A DNA stretch of 64,000 bases from Saccharospirillum sp965652395. GTDB lineage: Bacteria; Pseudomonadota; Gammaproteobacteria; Pseudomonadales; Natronospirillaceae. Both the position numbers and the translations under genes were made by a program. The notes under the pieces are model-generated. The model saw nothing but the letters and a program-made list of their open reading frames with translations, made no database searches and had not been told where the DNA came from. Shown piece after piece: positions 23,881 to 33,342 of this stretch (positions are counted from its first letter, which is position 1; each line of letters opens with the position of its first letter). The stretch is taken from NCBI GenBank assembly GCA_965652395.1, contig CBFGUW010000013.1, positions 47,050-111,049 on the forward strand. The letters are read 5' to 3'.

Positions 23881-26800
23881 TCAATCCCCCGACGTCCAAT
23901 CTATCGCTTTGCGGATCATTTCACTCACGTCTTCGTTCGAGAAATTGCCCCCCACGTGACCGATGGCGGTATAAAACGCACGGCCGTCCCCGACGGCGTT
24001 GGTGAAAATAACCGGGTGGTCCTCCACGGGATAATTGGAGGCGTAACTGCTGCGGTCGAGTGTGCCCAGTACGGTCACAAATTCGCGGTTTCTAGGGTTG
24101 GTCAGGAAAAAATACCACTCGTCCGCGAAGGTCATTTCCGTGCCTATATGGTTCACCAGTTCGTGGCTGGGTTGTTCAATCACTATTCGCGCTTCGGGGA
24201 TGCCGTCGCCGTGGTGGTCGAATTCGGCGCCGCCGAGCAGGGTGTCTGTATACCAGTCCCAGTCGTGTTCGGTGTCGGCGGCGGCGTGCGTACCAACGAA
24301 GCCGCCACCGTTTTCGATGTAGTTGCGGAAGGCGGTTTCTTGGTCTGCGTTGAACACATCGCCGGTGGTGTTCATGAATACGACGGTGGTGTATTGCGCC
24401 AGGTTTTCAGTGGTGAACAGTGTTTCGTCTTCGGTGGCGGTGACGTTGTAGCCGTAATCGTCCGCCATGGCCTGGACCATAGCAATGCCATCGGCGATGG
24501 AGTCATGGCGGAAGCCGGCGGTTTTTGAAAACACCAGAACATTCGGGCAGTCGTTACCACAGTTGACGGTGAAGTTGATGTGCCGGGGAATGCTGATGGG
24601 TTGGCTGTCGGCATTCAGCAATTCAACATCCAGTTCGTGCGCGCCTGTCGTCAGCATGCCGAGGTTGATGGGAGTGAGGTTGGCGACGGTGACGGCTTCG
24701 CCGCCATCCAGACGGTAACGATAACTACCACCGTTGGTGAACCAGTCCGCGTCGGAAAGGGTGACGGACAGTTCAACGGCGGTGGTATCGGCGAAGGTTT
24801 GGCCCTCTGTGGGGGCAACGATATCGATCAGCGGCGGATTCTCAGAGGCGGCCAACCCATAGGCTTCGAATTCGAACAGGGAGTAACCATAGCCCGTGGC
24901 GCGCGCTATGCCTTGCATGCGAACGTATCGACCGAGCTGGCCGTTGAGGGTGATGTCGTCGATACCACCATCACCGGTATCGGTGCTGTAGACCGTCTCC
25001 CAGGCGATACCGTCTTCCGAAAGCTGAATCTCGTAGGCTTCGCCATAAGCCGCTTCCCAGGTGAGCACCACACGGGTGACATAGGTGTTTTCACCGAGGT
25101 CGAGCTGGATGTATTGGTCGTCCGGGTCAGCTATGTCTTCACCAAAGCTGCTTTCCCAGCGGGTGGCGGCATCGCCGTCCGTCGCGGCAGCGGGGCTGCG
25201 GTCGCCCTGGCTAAAGGTGGAGGCGGCCGCGTTCACGGGCGTCAGTTGGGCGGGAACCATATCACCTGTGGGAACCGGGTCTGGGTCGGGCTCCGGTTCG
25301 GGTTCTTCGACGACAACCGGTTCGCCATAAATGGCGAATTCCCAAAGCCCATATCCCCAGTCTGCGGCGCTGGCGGCTCGAGTAAGGCGCACATAACGGT
25401 AGCTACCGGTGACATCGTATTCCTCGAAGCAGCCCTGGCCGCTGGTTTGGGTAACGAGGGTTGTCCAAGTAGCGCGGTCGAGCGAGCCTTCGATGTCGTA
25501 ACCGGCTTTGTAATAGGCTTCCCAGTCGAGGGTGATGCGGCTCAGGGTATAGGTGCCTTCGAGGTCGATTTCGATCCATTGCTCATCCATGAAATCGCTG
25601 GTCCAGAGGGTGGTATTGTCGCCATCCACGGCCAGGGCGGTTACCTCGGCCCCTTCCGGGGTGGAGGTGGTGACGGTTTTGTTCAACGAGACCGGCGCTT
25701 CGCTGCCGTATACCTGGAGTTCTGCAATGGCGAGGCTGTATTGGGCGGCGTTGCTGGCGCCGGTCAGGCGAATATAGCGGTAGGCACCGGCTAGCCCTTC
25801 GAAGGTTTCCAGGCCGCCATTACCGCTGTCCTGAACGACCAGGGTGGTCCAGGTGACGCCGTCGAGCGAGCCGTCAATCACGTACTCCTGCCCATACTGG
25901 CTACCCCAGCTGACGAGGATTTCCTCGACCCAGTAGTCGTCTCCCAGATCGATTTGCACCCAGGGGCTGTTGGTCAGATCACTGAGCCAGATGCTTTCGG
26001 CATCGCCGTCGGTGACGTTACCGGCGGTGGGTGAATCGTCCGAGCTGGTGACAACACCGCCTTCGGAAGGCGGCGTGTCATCCGGCAGTGGGGCGTAAAT
26101 GGACATATCGCTAATCCACTCATCCAACAGGGCAATGTATTCAGTGTGCTCCAGCGCCCGGCCGAGTGGCGGCATCCGATCTTCGGGGTCGGTACTCTTG
26201 TCGCGGATGTACAACACCGAGTCTTCCGGCGCACCGGGGCGAATCACTTTGGCGTCGAGCAGGCCGTAGTCGGCTTCGTAATCGCGGATGCCGGTGGTGA
26301 GTTGGTCGACAATTCGCATTTCATTCAGCGGAGTATTGAAACGGGCGTCCCATTCAGAGCCGCCCTGGCCCACGCCGTGGCAGTGGGCGCAGTTGGCATC
26401 CAGGTAGGATTTGACGCGAGTCTCCACCGAGGCGGTGCTGTCGTCGAGGTCGGCGGCTTTATCCATCATATCGACCTGTTCGTTGACGAAGGTCGGGCTG
26501 AAGGCGCCGAGGGTGTTCCAATGCACCAGCTGGTTTTCGGTGCCGCCGGGGTAGTCGTAATCGCCATTCAGTTGGCGCGTGCTCAGGCCGAGAATCTGGC
26601 TGGAAGCTGAGTTGTGGCAATCGAGACACTGGGTCGGGCTGGGGTAGGCCCAGGTTTGGGTCCAGGTGCCTCCGGCGCCATCGGCGATAGTGATGTCCTC
26701 GCTTACTTCGGTGGTCAGCAGGTCGGCATCGCTGTTGTCGGCGCGCCATTGGTAGGTCACGCCGTATACCCGGCCGTTGCCCTGCATGACGAGCAGGCGG

Positions 26801-28866
26801 GTTTCCAGCCGTTTGGTCTCGGCCGGGTTGGCTTCATCCACTGGCAGCTCGAAGTGTTTCACCGCCACCGTGCCTTCCGGGTAGGTCCAGTTTTCCGTGG
26901 CGCTCCAATCGATGCGGCCACCGCTGGGCAGTGACAGCCACCGGGATTTTACGGCCCGGTCGGACCACAGCTTGGCGTTGGGTTCGAACGGTATCAAATG
27001 CGCCGCCGGCACCAGGTTGGCTGTGTCGGTGAACACCCCGGTTTCGGAAAGCAGCAGTGGCACACCGGTAAAGTCATTGTCGAGTTCGTGCGGCATGTTG
27101 AGGTAGGCAAGTTCGGGCAGTGGCTCGGGTTCGCCCGCTTCCTCCACGGCATAGACCTCGAACTCAAAAATGGAATGCCCGTAGTCGCTGCCGCGCGCGG
27201 TGCCGGTCAGCCGCAGGTATTGAAAAGCGGTCTCGGATTCCACGAAATACAGCTGGCGGCCGCCGGTGCCGTTGGTTTCGGTAATCAACACCTCCCAGGT
27301 GATACCGTCTACCGAGCCTTCGACTGTGAATGCTGAACTGTAGGCCGCCTCCCAATCGATCACGATGGTGTCGAGCACCGCGGCCTGCTGCAGGTCGATG
27401 GTGAGAGTCTGGGGGTCCTCAAAGGCGCTTTCCCACCGGGTGGTCGGGTCACCGTCGATGGCGGCTGCCGCAGTATTACCGCCCAGCTCAGAGGTGGCAC
27501 TGGCGACGCCGCTCAGCGCGATATTGGTGCCGACATCGGCATCGCCGATATAACGGTAGAGCGATAGGCTGCCGACCACGCCCGGGTTGTGGTTGCAGCA
27601 ACCGGCTCCGTAATGCAGCACGTAAAGTTGATGGGTGCGGGGGTCCAGCTCGGCGTCGATGGCACCGAAAATACCGTTGGTATCAATGGGAAATTCAGTT
27701 TCGATGGGTGGTTCGTCCGCATCGGCAAGATCGATAGTGAAGAAGTTGCTGCTGTTGAAATCCCAGAAGATCAGGTGGCCATCGTAGAATTCCGGCAGCT
27801 TGAATTCCCCCTCCACACCACCGTTGAAGCGGTACACGGGCCCGGCCATGGTGGCCCGGTGCAGCACGGACCAGAGCGCCGGGGTGGTGGCCGGTAAGGT
27901 GGTGACGCCGGTGTTGTCCGGGTCGTCGTTCAGGGGTCCTGCGGGGTCGAAGTAGGTGCCGGGGTTGTCCGGATCTTCGTATGACTGATTGAAACCTATG
28001 ATGTGCGGCCAACCGAAATGCCCCGCCTCGCTGATGGCATTCAGCTCATCCAGCCCGCGCGGGCCTTCGGCGCTGTCCGCATTGGCATCCGGGCCGATGT
28101 CGCCCAGGTAAACTGTGTCCGTTTCAGGGTCGATGCTGGCGCGGAAGGGATTACGAAAGCCCATGGCGTAGATTTCCGCCTTATGCTGCGCATCCGCTTC
28201 GAAGAGATTGCCCGCCGGAATGGTGTAGCCGCCTTCGGCGGTCGGTGTGATGCGCAGTACTTTACCCCGCAGGTCGTTGGTGTTGCCGGACGTCTCTTCG
28301 GCACCCTGTGAGAAGTAGCCGGAGGGACTGCGGTTGTCCCCGGTGGTGATAATCAGGTTACCGGTGGAATCGAACAGCATCGTGCCACCCATGTGACCAC
28401 CATCGTCGCTCGGCCAGCTCAGCAGAACGGCTTCGGAGGCGAGGTCGAGCGAGTTGTCCCCCAGCACGGTAAAGCGGGAAACGCGGGTTTCCTGGTCGAA
28501 AGGCGTGTATTGCAGGTAGATGTAACTGTTTTCGGTGAAGTTCGGGTCCAGCGCCAGGCTGAGAAGGCCGTGTTCATCGTTGTTGTTTTTGTTGCAGGCA
28601 GCCTGGGTCAGCGTACCGGTCTGGGTCGGGGTGCCGTTATCCAGGTCCCAGCCGTAAAAGGCGCCGCAGCGGCCAATAACGAAAATACGGCCATCTTCGG
28701 ATATCTCGAACTGCATGGGCTGGTCCAGGCCGGTCGCGATGGAGACTTTCTGGAAATCGTCCTCGGTCGGGTCGGCGACGGCCTGGGTCAAAGCCAGGCA
28801 GCCGAGCGTGGCGGCCAGCCAGCGTGTGATTCGTGCGGGGCGGGCGGTCAGGTTAAATCGTGTCAT
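23881..28866 (-). CDS. Multidomain secreted protein: sugar-dehydrogenase propeller, discoidin domains, dihaem cytochrome c and ThuA
   Basis: The 1661-residue protein has a signal peptide (ending ALTQAVA) and a GSDH-type beta-propeller of PQQ-dependent sugar dehydrogenases (about 35-440; GHFGWPHIIGFNQSYEDP, DLRGKVLRI). An F5/8-type C (discoidin) domain follows (about 455-580), then a cytochrome region with CxxCH sites at about 746 (CLDCH) and 826 (CAHCH), three further F5/8C domains (about 935-1365), a linker, and a C-terminal ThuA domain (about 1436-1661, FSKTAGFRHDSI, GTHAAADTEHDWDWY). The discoidin domains suggest binding to carbohydrate or surfaces, and the haems electron transfer. The ATG at 28866 has GGAG upstream; an earlier in-frame ATG at 28893 lacks one. 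No close precedent is recalled for the full combination. Confidence 0.88.
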   Translation of the reverse strand: MTRFNLTARPARITRWLAATLGCLALTQAVADPTEDDFQKVSIATGLDQPMQFEISEDGRIFVIGRCGAFYGWDLDNGTPTQTGTLTQAACNKNNNDEHGLLSLALDPNFTENSYIYLQYTPFDQETRVSRFTVLGDNSLDLASEAVLLSWPSDDGGHMGGTMLFDSTGNLIITTGDNRSPSGYFSQGAEETSGNTNDLRGKVLRITPTAEGGYTIPAGNLFEADAQHKAEIYAMGFRNPFRASIDPETDTVYLGDIGPDANADSAEGPRGLDELNAISEAGHFGWPHIIGFNQSYEDPDNPGTYFDPAGPLNDDPDNTGVTTLPATTPALWSVLHRATMAGPVYRFNGGVEGEFKLPEFYDGHLIFWDFNSSNFFTIDLADADEPPIETEFPIDTNGIFGAIDAELDPRTHQLYVLHYGAGCCNHNPGVVGSLSLYRYIGDADVGTNIALSGVASATSELGGNTAAAAIDGDPTTRWESAFEDPQTLTIDLQQAAVLDTIVIDWEAAYSSAFTVEGSVDGITWEVLITETNGTGGRQLYFVESETAFQYLRLTGTARGSDYGHSIFEFEVYAVEEAGEPEPLPELAYLNMPHELDNDFTGVPLLLSETGVFTDTANLVPAAHLIPFEPNAKLWSDRAVKSRWLSLPSGGRIDWSATENWTYPEGTVAVKHFELPVDEANPAETKRLETRLLVMQGNGRVYGVTYQWRADNSDADLLTTEVSEDITIADGAGGTWTQTWAYPSPTQCLDCHNSASSQILGLSTRQLNGDYDYPGGTENQLVHWNTLGAFSPTFVNEQVDMMDKAADLDDSTASVETRVKSYLDANCAHCHGVGQGGSEWDARFNTPLNEMRIVDQLTTGIRDYEADYGLLDAKVIRPGAPEDSVLYIRDKSTDPEDRMPPLGRALEHTEYIALLDEWISDMSIYAPLPDDTPPSEGGVVTSSDDSPTAGNVTDGDAESIWLSDLTNSPWVQIDLGDDYWVEEILVSWGSQYGQEYVIDGSLDGVTWTTLVVQDSGNGGLETFEGLAGAYRYIRLTGASNAAQYSLAIAELQVYGSEAPVSLNKTVTTSTPEGAEVTALAVDGDNTTLWTSDFMDEQWIEIDLEGTYTLSRITLDWEAYYKAGYDIEGSLDRATWTTLVTQTSGQGCFEEYDVTGSYRYVRLTRAASAADWGYGLWEFAIYGEPVVVEEPEPEPDPDPVPTGDMVPAQLTPVNAAASTFSQGDRSPAAATDGDAATRWESSFGEDIADPDDQYIQLDLGENTYVTRVVLTWEAAYGEAYEIQLSEDGIAWETVYSTDTGDGGIDDITLNGQLGRYVRMQGIARATGYGYSLFEFEAYGLAASENPPLIDIVAPTEGQTFADTTAVELSVTLSDADWFTNGGSYRYRLDGGEAVTVANLTPINLGMLTTGAHELDVELLNADSQPISIPRHINFTVNCGNDCPNVLVFSKTAGFRHDSIADGIAMVQAMADDYGYNVTATEDETLFTTENLAQYTTVVFMNTTGDVFNADQETAFRNYIENGGGFVGTHAAADTEHDWDWYTDTLLGGAEFDHHGDGIPEARIVIEQPSHELVNHIGTEMTFADEWYFFLTNPRNREFVTVLGTLDRSSYASNYPVEDHPVIFTNAVGDGRAFYTAIGHVGGNFSNEDVSEMIRKAIDWTSGD

Positions 28867-28944
28867 TTCACTGCTCCGGTGTTTGCCGGTCATACCGTCT
28901 CGTGTCAGACGTCGGCGATGACTGAATGGGTGATGGGCGTGGGT

Positions 28945-29253
28945 TTAGGCCGGTCTTGGGCAGAACATTTTTTCCGGGTCGTCGCCATCACCGGGGTCGC
29001 CTTCGTCACCCGGGTCTCCTCCGCCGGGGTTACCATCGCCTGTGTCGTCTCCGCTCGTGCCATCGCCCTCGGAACCGGCATCACCGTTCCCGGCTTCGCC
29101 TTCGGTATTGGAGTCGTCGTTCTCGGTCTCGTTGCCGGCCAAATGCTCGTCGGAGGGGGATTCCGACTGAACACAGCCGAACAACAGCATGGCTGTTAAA
29201 ACGACGGCCATTAACGCCCGCAGGCGCTTGGCCGGATGTTCCGTGGTTAGCAT
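28945..29253 (-). CDS. Small acidic lipoprotein
   Basis: The 102-residue protein has a type II signal peptide with lipobox LLFGC (Cys27). The rest is a low-complexity chain rich in Asp, Glu, Gly, Asn and Ser, ending EKMFCPRPA. An AGAGG site precedes the ATG by eight bases. It lies 48 bases after the dihaem oxidoreductase gene and just before the large fusion gene, so it is likely cotranscribed. The acidic linker resembles the first 65 residues of that upstream lipoprotein, so it could be a truncated paralogue of its anchor region. Possible roles are an outer-membrane tether or a metal/cytochrome docking chain; none is proven. Confidence 0.6.
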   Translation of the reverse strand: MLTTEHPAKRLRALMAVVLTAMLLFGCVQSESPSDEHLAGNETENDDSNTEGEAGNGDAGSEGDGTSGDDTGDGNPGGGDPGDEGDPGDGDDPEKMFCPRPA

Positions 29254-29301
29254 GGGTCTACCTCTTACTGCGTTTTTTGTTGTGGCGCGCCGTGACCGGC
29301 G

Positions 29302-31833
29302 CTACAGGGATTTCAGGAATTCGAGCAGGTTGGCTTTTTCGGTGTCGGTCAGCGCCTGATAGGCATTGGTGGATGCCTGCCCTTCGCCGCCGTGCCAGAG
29401 GATGGCCTCTTCCAGGGTGCGGGCCCGGCCATCGTGCAGATAGGCATGTTCGGGGTCGCATACTTCGCCAGTGTCGTCACCAAAGGCCGGGTTGCCTTTG
29501 TCACCGGTGACGCCGCCTGTCACACAGGCGGAAAGCCCCAACCCCCAGAGCGGCTGGGTACGCCATTCACGTCCACTGGCATCGCCCTCGCTCAAGGTGT
29601 CTGCCAGGCCGTCGCCCATATCGTGCAGCAGGAAGTCCGAATAGGGGTGAATGGTCTGGCTGCGCAGCTCCGCGAAGGGGTGATAGGGCGATGTCTCGAA
29701 AGTGGGGGTATGACAGGCCGCGCAACCGATGTCGGTGAACCGGGCTTCACCGGCGATGACGGCTTCATCGTCGTAATTTCGTTGTGGCCGAACACCGAGC
29801 AGGGCGATGTACTTTTCCAGATCGAGCAGGTGGTCGTCGGTCAATTCAACTCCGGCGCTTCCGCAGTCGGTTTGTTCCGAGCCACAGTCTGGGTTGGGCA
29901 TCAGGCTGGTCATGACACCCATATCGGTGTTCAACGCCGCCGAGATTTGATGCCGCAGGCTGGGTTGGGCGGCTTTCCATCCATAGCGTCCCAAGAGTGT
30001 ATTGCCACTGGTAGCGTCCACCACCCGGTTGGCTCGGCCGGAAATGCCGTCTTCGTTGGTATCGTTCGGGTCTTCCGCTGCCAGAATACTGGCTTCAGGA
30101 ATAGCTTCGATCAGCCCCATGCCCACCAGACGCGGCGCGATGCGGGCCGAGAAGGTGGCCGGTGTGCCGCTGCTGAACTCGAAGGTGGGTGCGCGCAGGC
30201 CGTCGGTCTCGGTCCAGTAGGCGATGCTGACGTTGCCTTCGGCTGTGCCTCCGGTGCTTTTCGGTTGCAAAACACGCCCCCGGGCCGGATCCGGATTGCC
30301 CTCGGCGTCGCCGATTTTGAATACCCAGCGGTCAAGCAATTCGCCCACACCCGCCGGCGCAGCCCCGCCGTTACGTTCATGGCAATTGGAACAACGGTCA
30401 TTGATGTAATGAGTGCCCGCCAGCCCGGCGACCTCATCAAATACGCCGTTTTCTGCGCTCTCGTCGTGGCTACCGTCCAGGAAGGAGGAATGCACCAGCC
30501 GACGTCCCAACACAAAGGGCTGACCGTTTTCGTAACCAAGGTTGGTCGCCATTTGCAGGAAATGATTGTCCGGCTCGTTCGACTCTTCGGCGTGAAGGGT
30601 GGTCATGCCGCCCAACCAGGCGGACTCGGGAATTTTTTTGGAATCGCGCTGACGTGTGCCGTCGACGAGTTGTACGCCCGGTTGATGCGTACCGGTCTGG
30701 TAGGTGTCCCAGGGGACCAACCCTTCGCCGACAATGTAGAGATAGGTGGTGCCATAATAGTTGGTACGACCGTTTTCGAGCCCTTCCTCTTCCAGGAACT
30801 GGCTGATCTCGAATTCAAGCAAATCACCCGCCTGCAACGCCCGGTATCCTTCCCGGCAGTTCATGGTGATTTCCTTGGTGTAATTCAGCGAGTCTTCGCC
30901 ACCAACCTGCACCAAACCACCATTGTCGCAATACTCCGCCAGAGTGTTGGTGCCCAGGTAAAACGCGCGTGCCTCTTTGGCGTCCAGGAAATGCTCAGTA
31001 CGCACATTGAAGACGATATTGTCTCCACCCTTGGCGACATAATCGATAATCTCGATGGCCGCCGTGCGCTGCTCCCAATAGAACGTCAGATAGTGGTCGT
31101 AGTTGGAGAAGTGGTTTTCCTTGGCATGACGGTCGCGGCCCCGGTCGGCGATGCGGGTGATCAAGGCATCGTCGGTTTCGGTGACAATGGCCGGTTCCAA
31201 TACCGTGGATTCATCGTACAGCGGAGTAACGGACGCTGAAGTGAGGTCCACCACATGCCAAACGCCGCCCAACCCATCGCCGTTGGTATCGCCAATGTTT
31301 GCGTCACCGGCGTAGTAATACAGCGGGCGGCCATCGTAGGTGACCTGCGTGCCGCCATCATCCCGAGTGATCGTGCCCAATTGACCGACGCCGGAAGCCG
31401 TATCATCCGCCAGAAGCAAGGGCGGCCAGGTACCCGCACAACCGCCATTGCAGCTGCTGCCGTTTTCAGGGTCGTTATCGAATATATAGAGAGTAAAACC
31501 GGGATGGTCGGCATCGCCACCGGCCACCAGCAGGCCGGTATCGGTTGCGAGGGTGACTTCCTGGAGGGGTTGTGGCGGCACCGGGTCGTCGTCGTTTGAG
31601 GAATCGTCGTTATCACCCGAGCCTTCGTCGGACCCGTTATTGTCTGTTTCCGTGCCAGAGTCATCCGACGTACCCGAATCACCTTCGGTATTGCCACCTT
31701 CATCACCGACGTCGTTGTTCGAGGACGCCTCGTTTTGATTATTACCAGGCTCTGTCGAGGAAACACATCCGCCCAACATGACCCCAAGACTCAATAAAAC
31801 AATCGATAGCAAACGATAATACCGAGACATCAT
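29302..31833 (-). CDS. Dihaem oxidoreductase (DHOR) lipoprotein with N-terminal PF03640-type repeat domain
   Basis: The 843-residue protein begins with a lipoprotein signal (lipobox LGGC), then an acidic Asn/Asp/Ser-rich linker. A lipoprotein-repeat domain follows (about 80-190; LYIFDNDPENGSSCNGGCAGTWPPLL, the W-P and DGRPLYYYAGD pattern of COG4315). The C-terminal half matches the DHOR thiol-oxidoreductase/dihaem peroxidase family (COG3488) with CxxCH haem sites near residues 480 (CSNCH) and 702 (CAACH). The conserved block RDVG-like/TGR and final helices are present, ending VLLALTDTEK-like. Likely a cell-envelope electron-transfer protein. The ATG at 31833 has a GAGGGA site; a GTG at 31848 is a less likely start. 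Confidence 0.85.
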   Translation of the reverse strand: MMSRYYRLLSIVLLSLGVMLGGCVSSTEPGNNQNEASSNNDVGDEGGNTEGDSGTSDDSGTETDNNGSDEGSGDNDDSSNDDDPVPPQPLQEVTLATDTGLLVAGGDADHPGFTLYIFDNDPENGSSCNGGCAGTWPPLLLADDTASGVGQLGTITRDDGGTQVTYDGRPLYYYAGDANIGDTNGDGLGGVWHVVDLTSASVTPLYDESTVLEPAIVTETDDALITRIADRGRDRHAKENHFSNYDHYLTFYWEQRTAAIEIIDYVAKGGDNIVFNVRTEHFLDAKEARAFYLGTNTLAEYCDNGGLVQVGGEDSLNYTKEITMNCREGYRALQAGDLLEFEISQFLEEEGLENGRTNYYGTTYLYIVGEGLVPWDTYQTGTHQPGVQLVDGTRQRDSKKIPESAWLGGMTTLHAEESNEPDNHFLQMATNLGYENGQPFVLGRRLVHSSFLDGSHDESAENGVFDEVAGLAGTHYINDRCSNCHERNGGAAPAGVGELLDRWVFKIGDAEGNPDPARGRVLQPKSTGGTAEGNVSIAYWTETDGLRAPTFEFSSGTPATFSARIAPRLVGMGLIEAIPEASILAAEDPNDTNEDGISGRANRVVDATSGNTLLGRYGWKAAQPSLRHQISAALNTDMGVMTSLMPNPDCGSEQTDCGSAGVELTDDHLLDLEKYIALLGVRPQRNYDDEAVIAGEARFTDIGCAACHTPTFETSPYHPFAELRSQTIHPYSDFLLHDMGDGLADTLSEGDASGREWRTQPLWGLGLSACVTGGVTGDKGNPAFGDDTGEVCDPEHAYLHDGRARTLEEAILWHGGEGQASTNAYQALTDTEKANLLEFLKSL

Positions 31834-31848
31834 GGCGCGGTCCCTCAC

Positions 31849-32378
31849 GAATAAGGCATTTAATTTGTCATTATTATCTCCACACTAAATCAACCGGAAA
31901 TGTGACGAATATCCCAAAATTGAAAGCGATGCCATTATCAATGAAAAAACACCCAACAAGTCGCGATCATTCCTTTTTAAATGCGGCAAAAAGTGACTAA
32001 TTAGGGCCAAATCGTCGGATTAATTTACAGCGAAAATGGAGACATTTCGGAAAGATCAAAATAGTACATAAAAATAGAAATACTTACCGAACATCTGTTT
32101 TATTTCTCAAAAACTCACTGTGAATTTAACTATGTTTAGGTATATGACAAAAAAGTACCAATGCCAATTCATTAAAAACACGGAAAACCCATGCGGTTAA
32201 ACGGTTGATAGTACTTTCATGGAAAACAAAATAGTTGAAGCACCTTTTTGAAGCAGGCGTTAAGCTCCACGGTTCCGTGACAGCAGTATAGACGCAGGCA
32301 ATGGTCATGCAGTCGACATCTGGTCACTGAAAACCACTTGTACGTCATCTCTTCATATCAACAATAATAAGGAACCCT
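31849..32378. other. AT-rich divergent intergenic region
   Basis: A 530-base gap between the divergent dihaem oxidoreductase and YcnI genes, much richer in A/T than its flanks. It must hold both promoters. I see no ORF, tRNA, clear riboswitch or repeat in it; a short minus-strand frame at 32126-32308 lacks a ribosome site and any recognisable content. Confidence 0.5.
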
Positions 32379-32894
32379 ATGTTCAAGCGAATGATCCTGC
32401 TTGCGGCGGTTGTGGCCATCGAAGCACACGCCCATGCGGTGCTCGAAGTAAAAGAAGCACCTGTTAACTCTTACTACAAAGGCGTCGTGCAAATCGCCCA
32501 CGGTTGTGAAGGCAAGTCGACCCAAACAGTCCGCGTTACCATTCCGGAGGGTGTGGTTGGTGTAAAACCTTCGCCCAAACCGGGTTGGACATTGGAAAAG
32601 GTTCAAGGAGACTATAACGGACCACACACCTATTACGGCCAGAGCCTTACGAAAGGCGTAACGGAAATTGTATGGCGCGGCGATCTGCCCGACGATGAAT
32701 ATGATGAATTTGTATTCGTTGGATTCCTGACAGCAGGACTACCGGCGGGAGAGATGCTGTATTTTCCAGTGGTTCAGGACTGCGAAGGGGCTGAAGAACG
32801 CTGGGTGGAAATACCCGCCGAAGGTCAAAACGTTCATGCAATGAAAAGCCCGGCGCCGGGTATTAGGCTTCAACCGGCCATTGGAGGCCACTGA
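32379..32894 (+). CDS. YcnI-family (DUF1775) periplasmic copper-binding protein
   Basis: The 171-residue protein has a short signal peptide cut after AHA, giving a mature N-terminus HAVLEVKEAP. That N-terminal His is the copper ligand in YcnI, with the conserved KGVVQIAHGCEG segment and W(T/R) residues downstream. YcnI binds Cu(II) through the His-brace-like N-terminus and a Trp/Glu. Family members usually lie with copC/copD or PcuAC/SCO genes; none is adjacent here. An AAGGA site precedes the start. Confidence 0.88.
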   Translation: MFKRMILLAAVVAIEAHAHAVLEVKEAPVNSYYKGVVQIAHGCEGKSTQTVRVTIPEGVVGVKPSPKPGWTLEKVQGDYNGPHTYYGQSLTKGVTEIVWRGDLPDDEYDEFVFVGFLTAGLPAGEMLYFPVVQDCEGAEERWVEIPAEGQNVHAMKSPAPGIRLQPAIGGH

Positions 32895-32952
32895 CAGTAG
32901 TGGCTGAAGAGTCTCAAGGCGGCGTTGAGACTCTTCAATGGGCAATCGCCTT

Positions 32953-33342
32953 TCACGACCGCATTAACAATAAAGAGACCAACAGCGCGGTGCCAATCAC
33001 CCATGTAGTTAGAACAGGCCACATACCGATGCGACTTGCAGGTGCCCTTTTATTGGTGGTTTCCGAGGCTTTTTCCTTAGCATCGGCCCACACTCTGGGT
33101 GGAATCATGTGGATGACCAGATAGAGGCCCAACGGTAACAGCAGAAGATCATCCACGTAACCCAGTATTGGATTAAAATCGGGAATCAAATCAATTGGGC
33201 TTAAAGCATAGGCCACTATCAACAGCGCCACCAAACGGGCGAACCAGGGTAGACGAGGGTCGCGACTGGCCCAATAAAGAACCGTTATGTCGCTTTTCAT
33301 CTTAAACGCAAATTGTTTAAGCCATTGCAACATGGAGCTCAT
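32953..33342 (-). CDS. YkvA/DUF1232 membrane protein
   Basis: The 129-residue protein has the DUF1232 motif LLIVAYALSPIDLIPDFNPILGYVDDLLLLP followed by a C-terminal hydrophobic helix. The YkvA family is membrane-associated and of unknown function. Its start overlaps the stop of the modA-like gene by four bases (ATGA type), so it is the last gene of the tct/mcp/modA transcription unit. Confidence 0.88.
   Translation of the reverse strand: MSSMLQWLKQFAFKMKSDITVLYWASRDPRLPWFARLVALLIVAYALSPIDLIPDFNPILGYVDDLLLLPLGLYLVIHMIPPRVWADAKEKASETTNKRAPASRIGMWPVLTTWVIGTALLVSLLLMRS

Noticed and set aside
29392..31239. Plus-strand 615-codon ORF
   Set aside because: Antisense shadow of the dihaem oxidoreductase gene, which has haem motifs and a lipoprotein signal.
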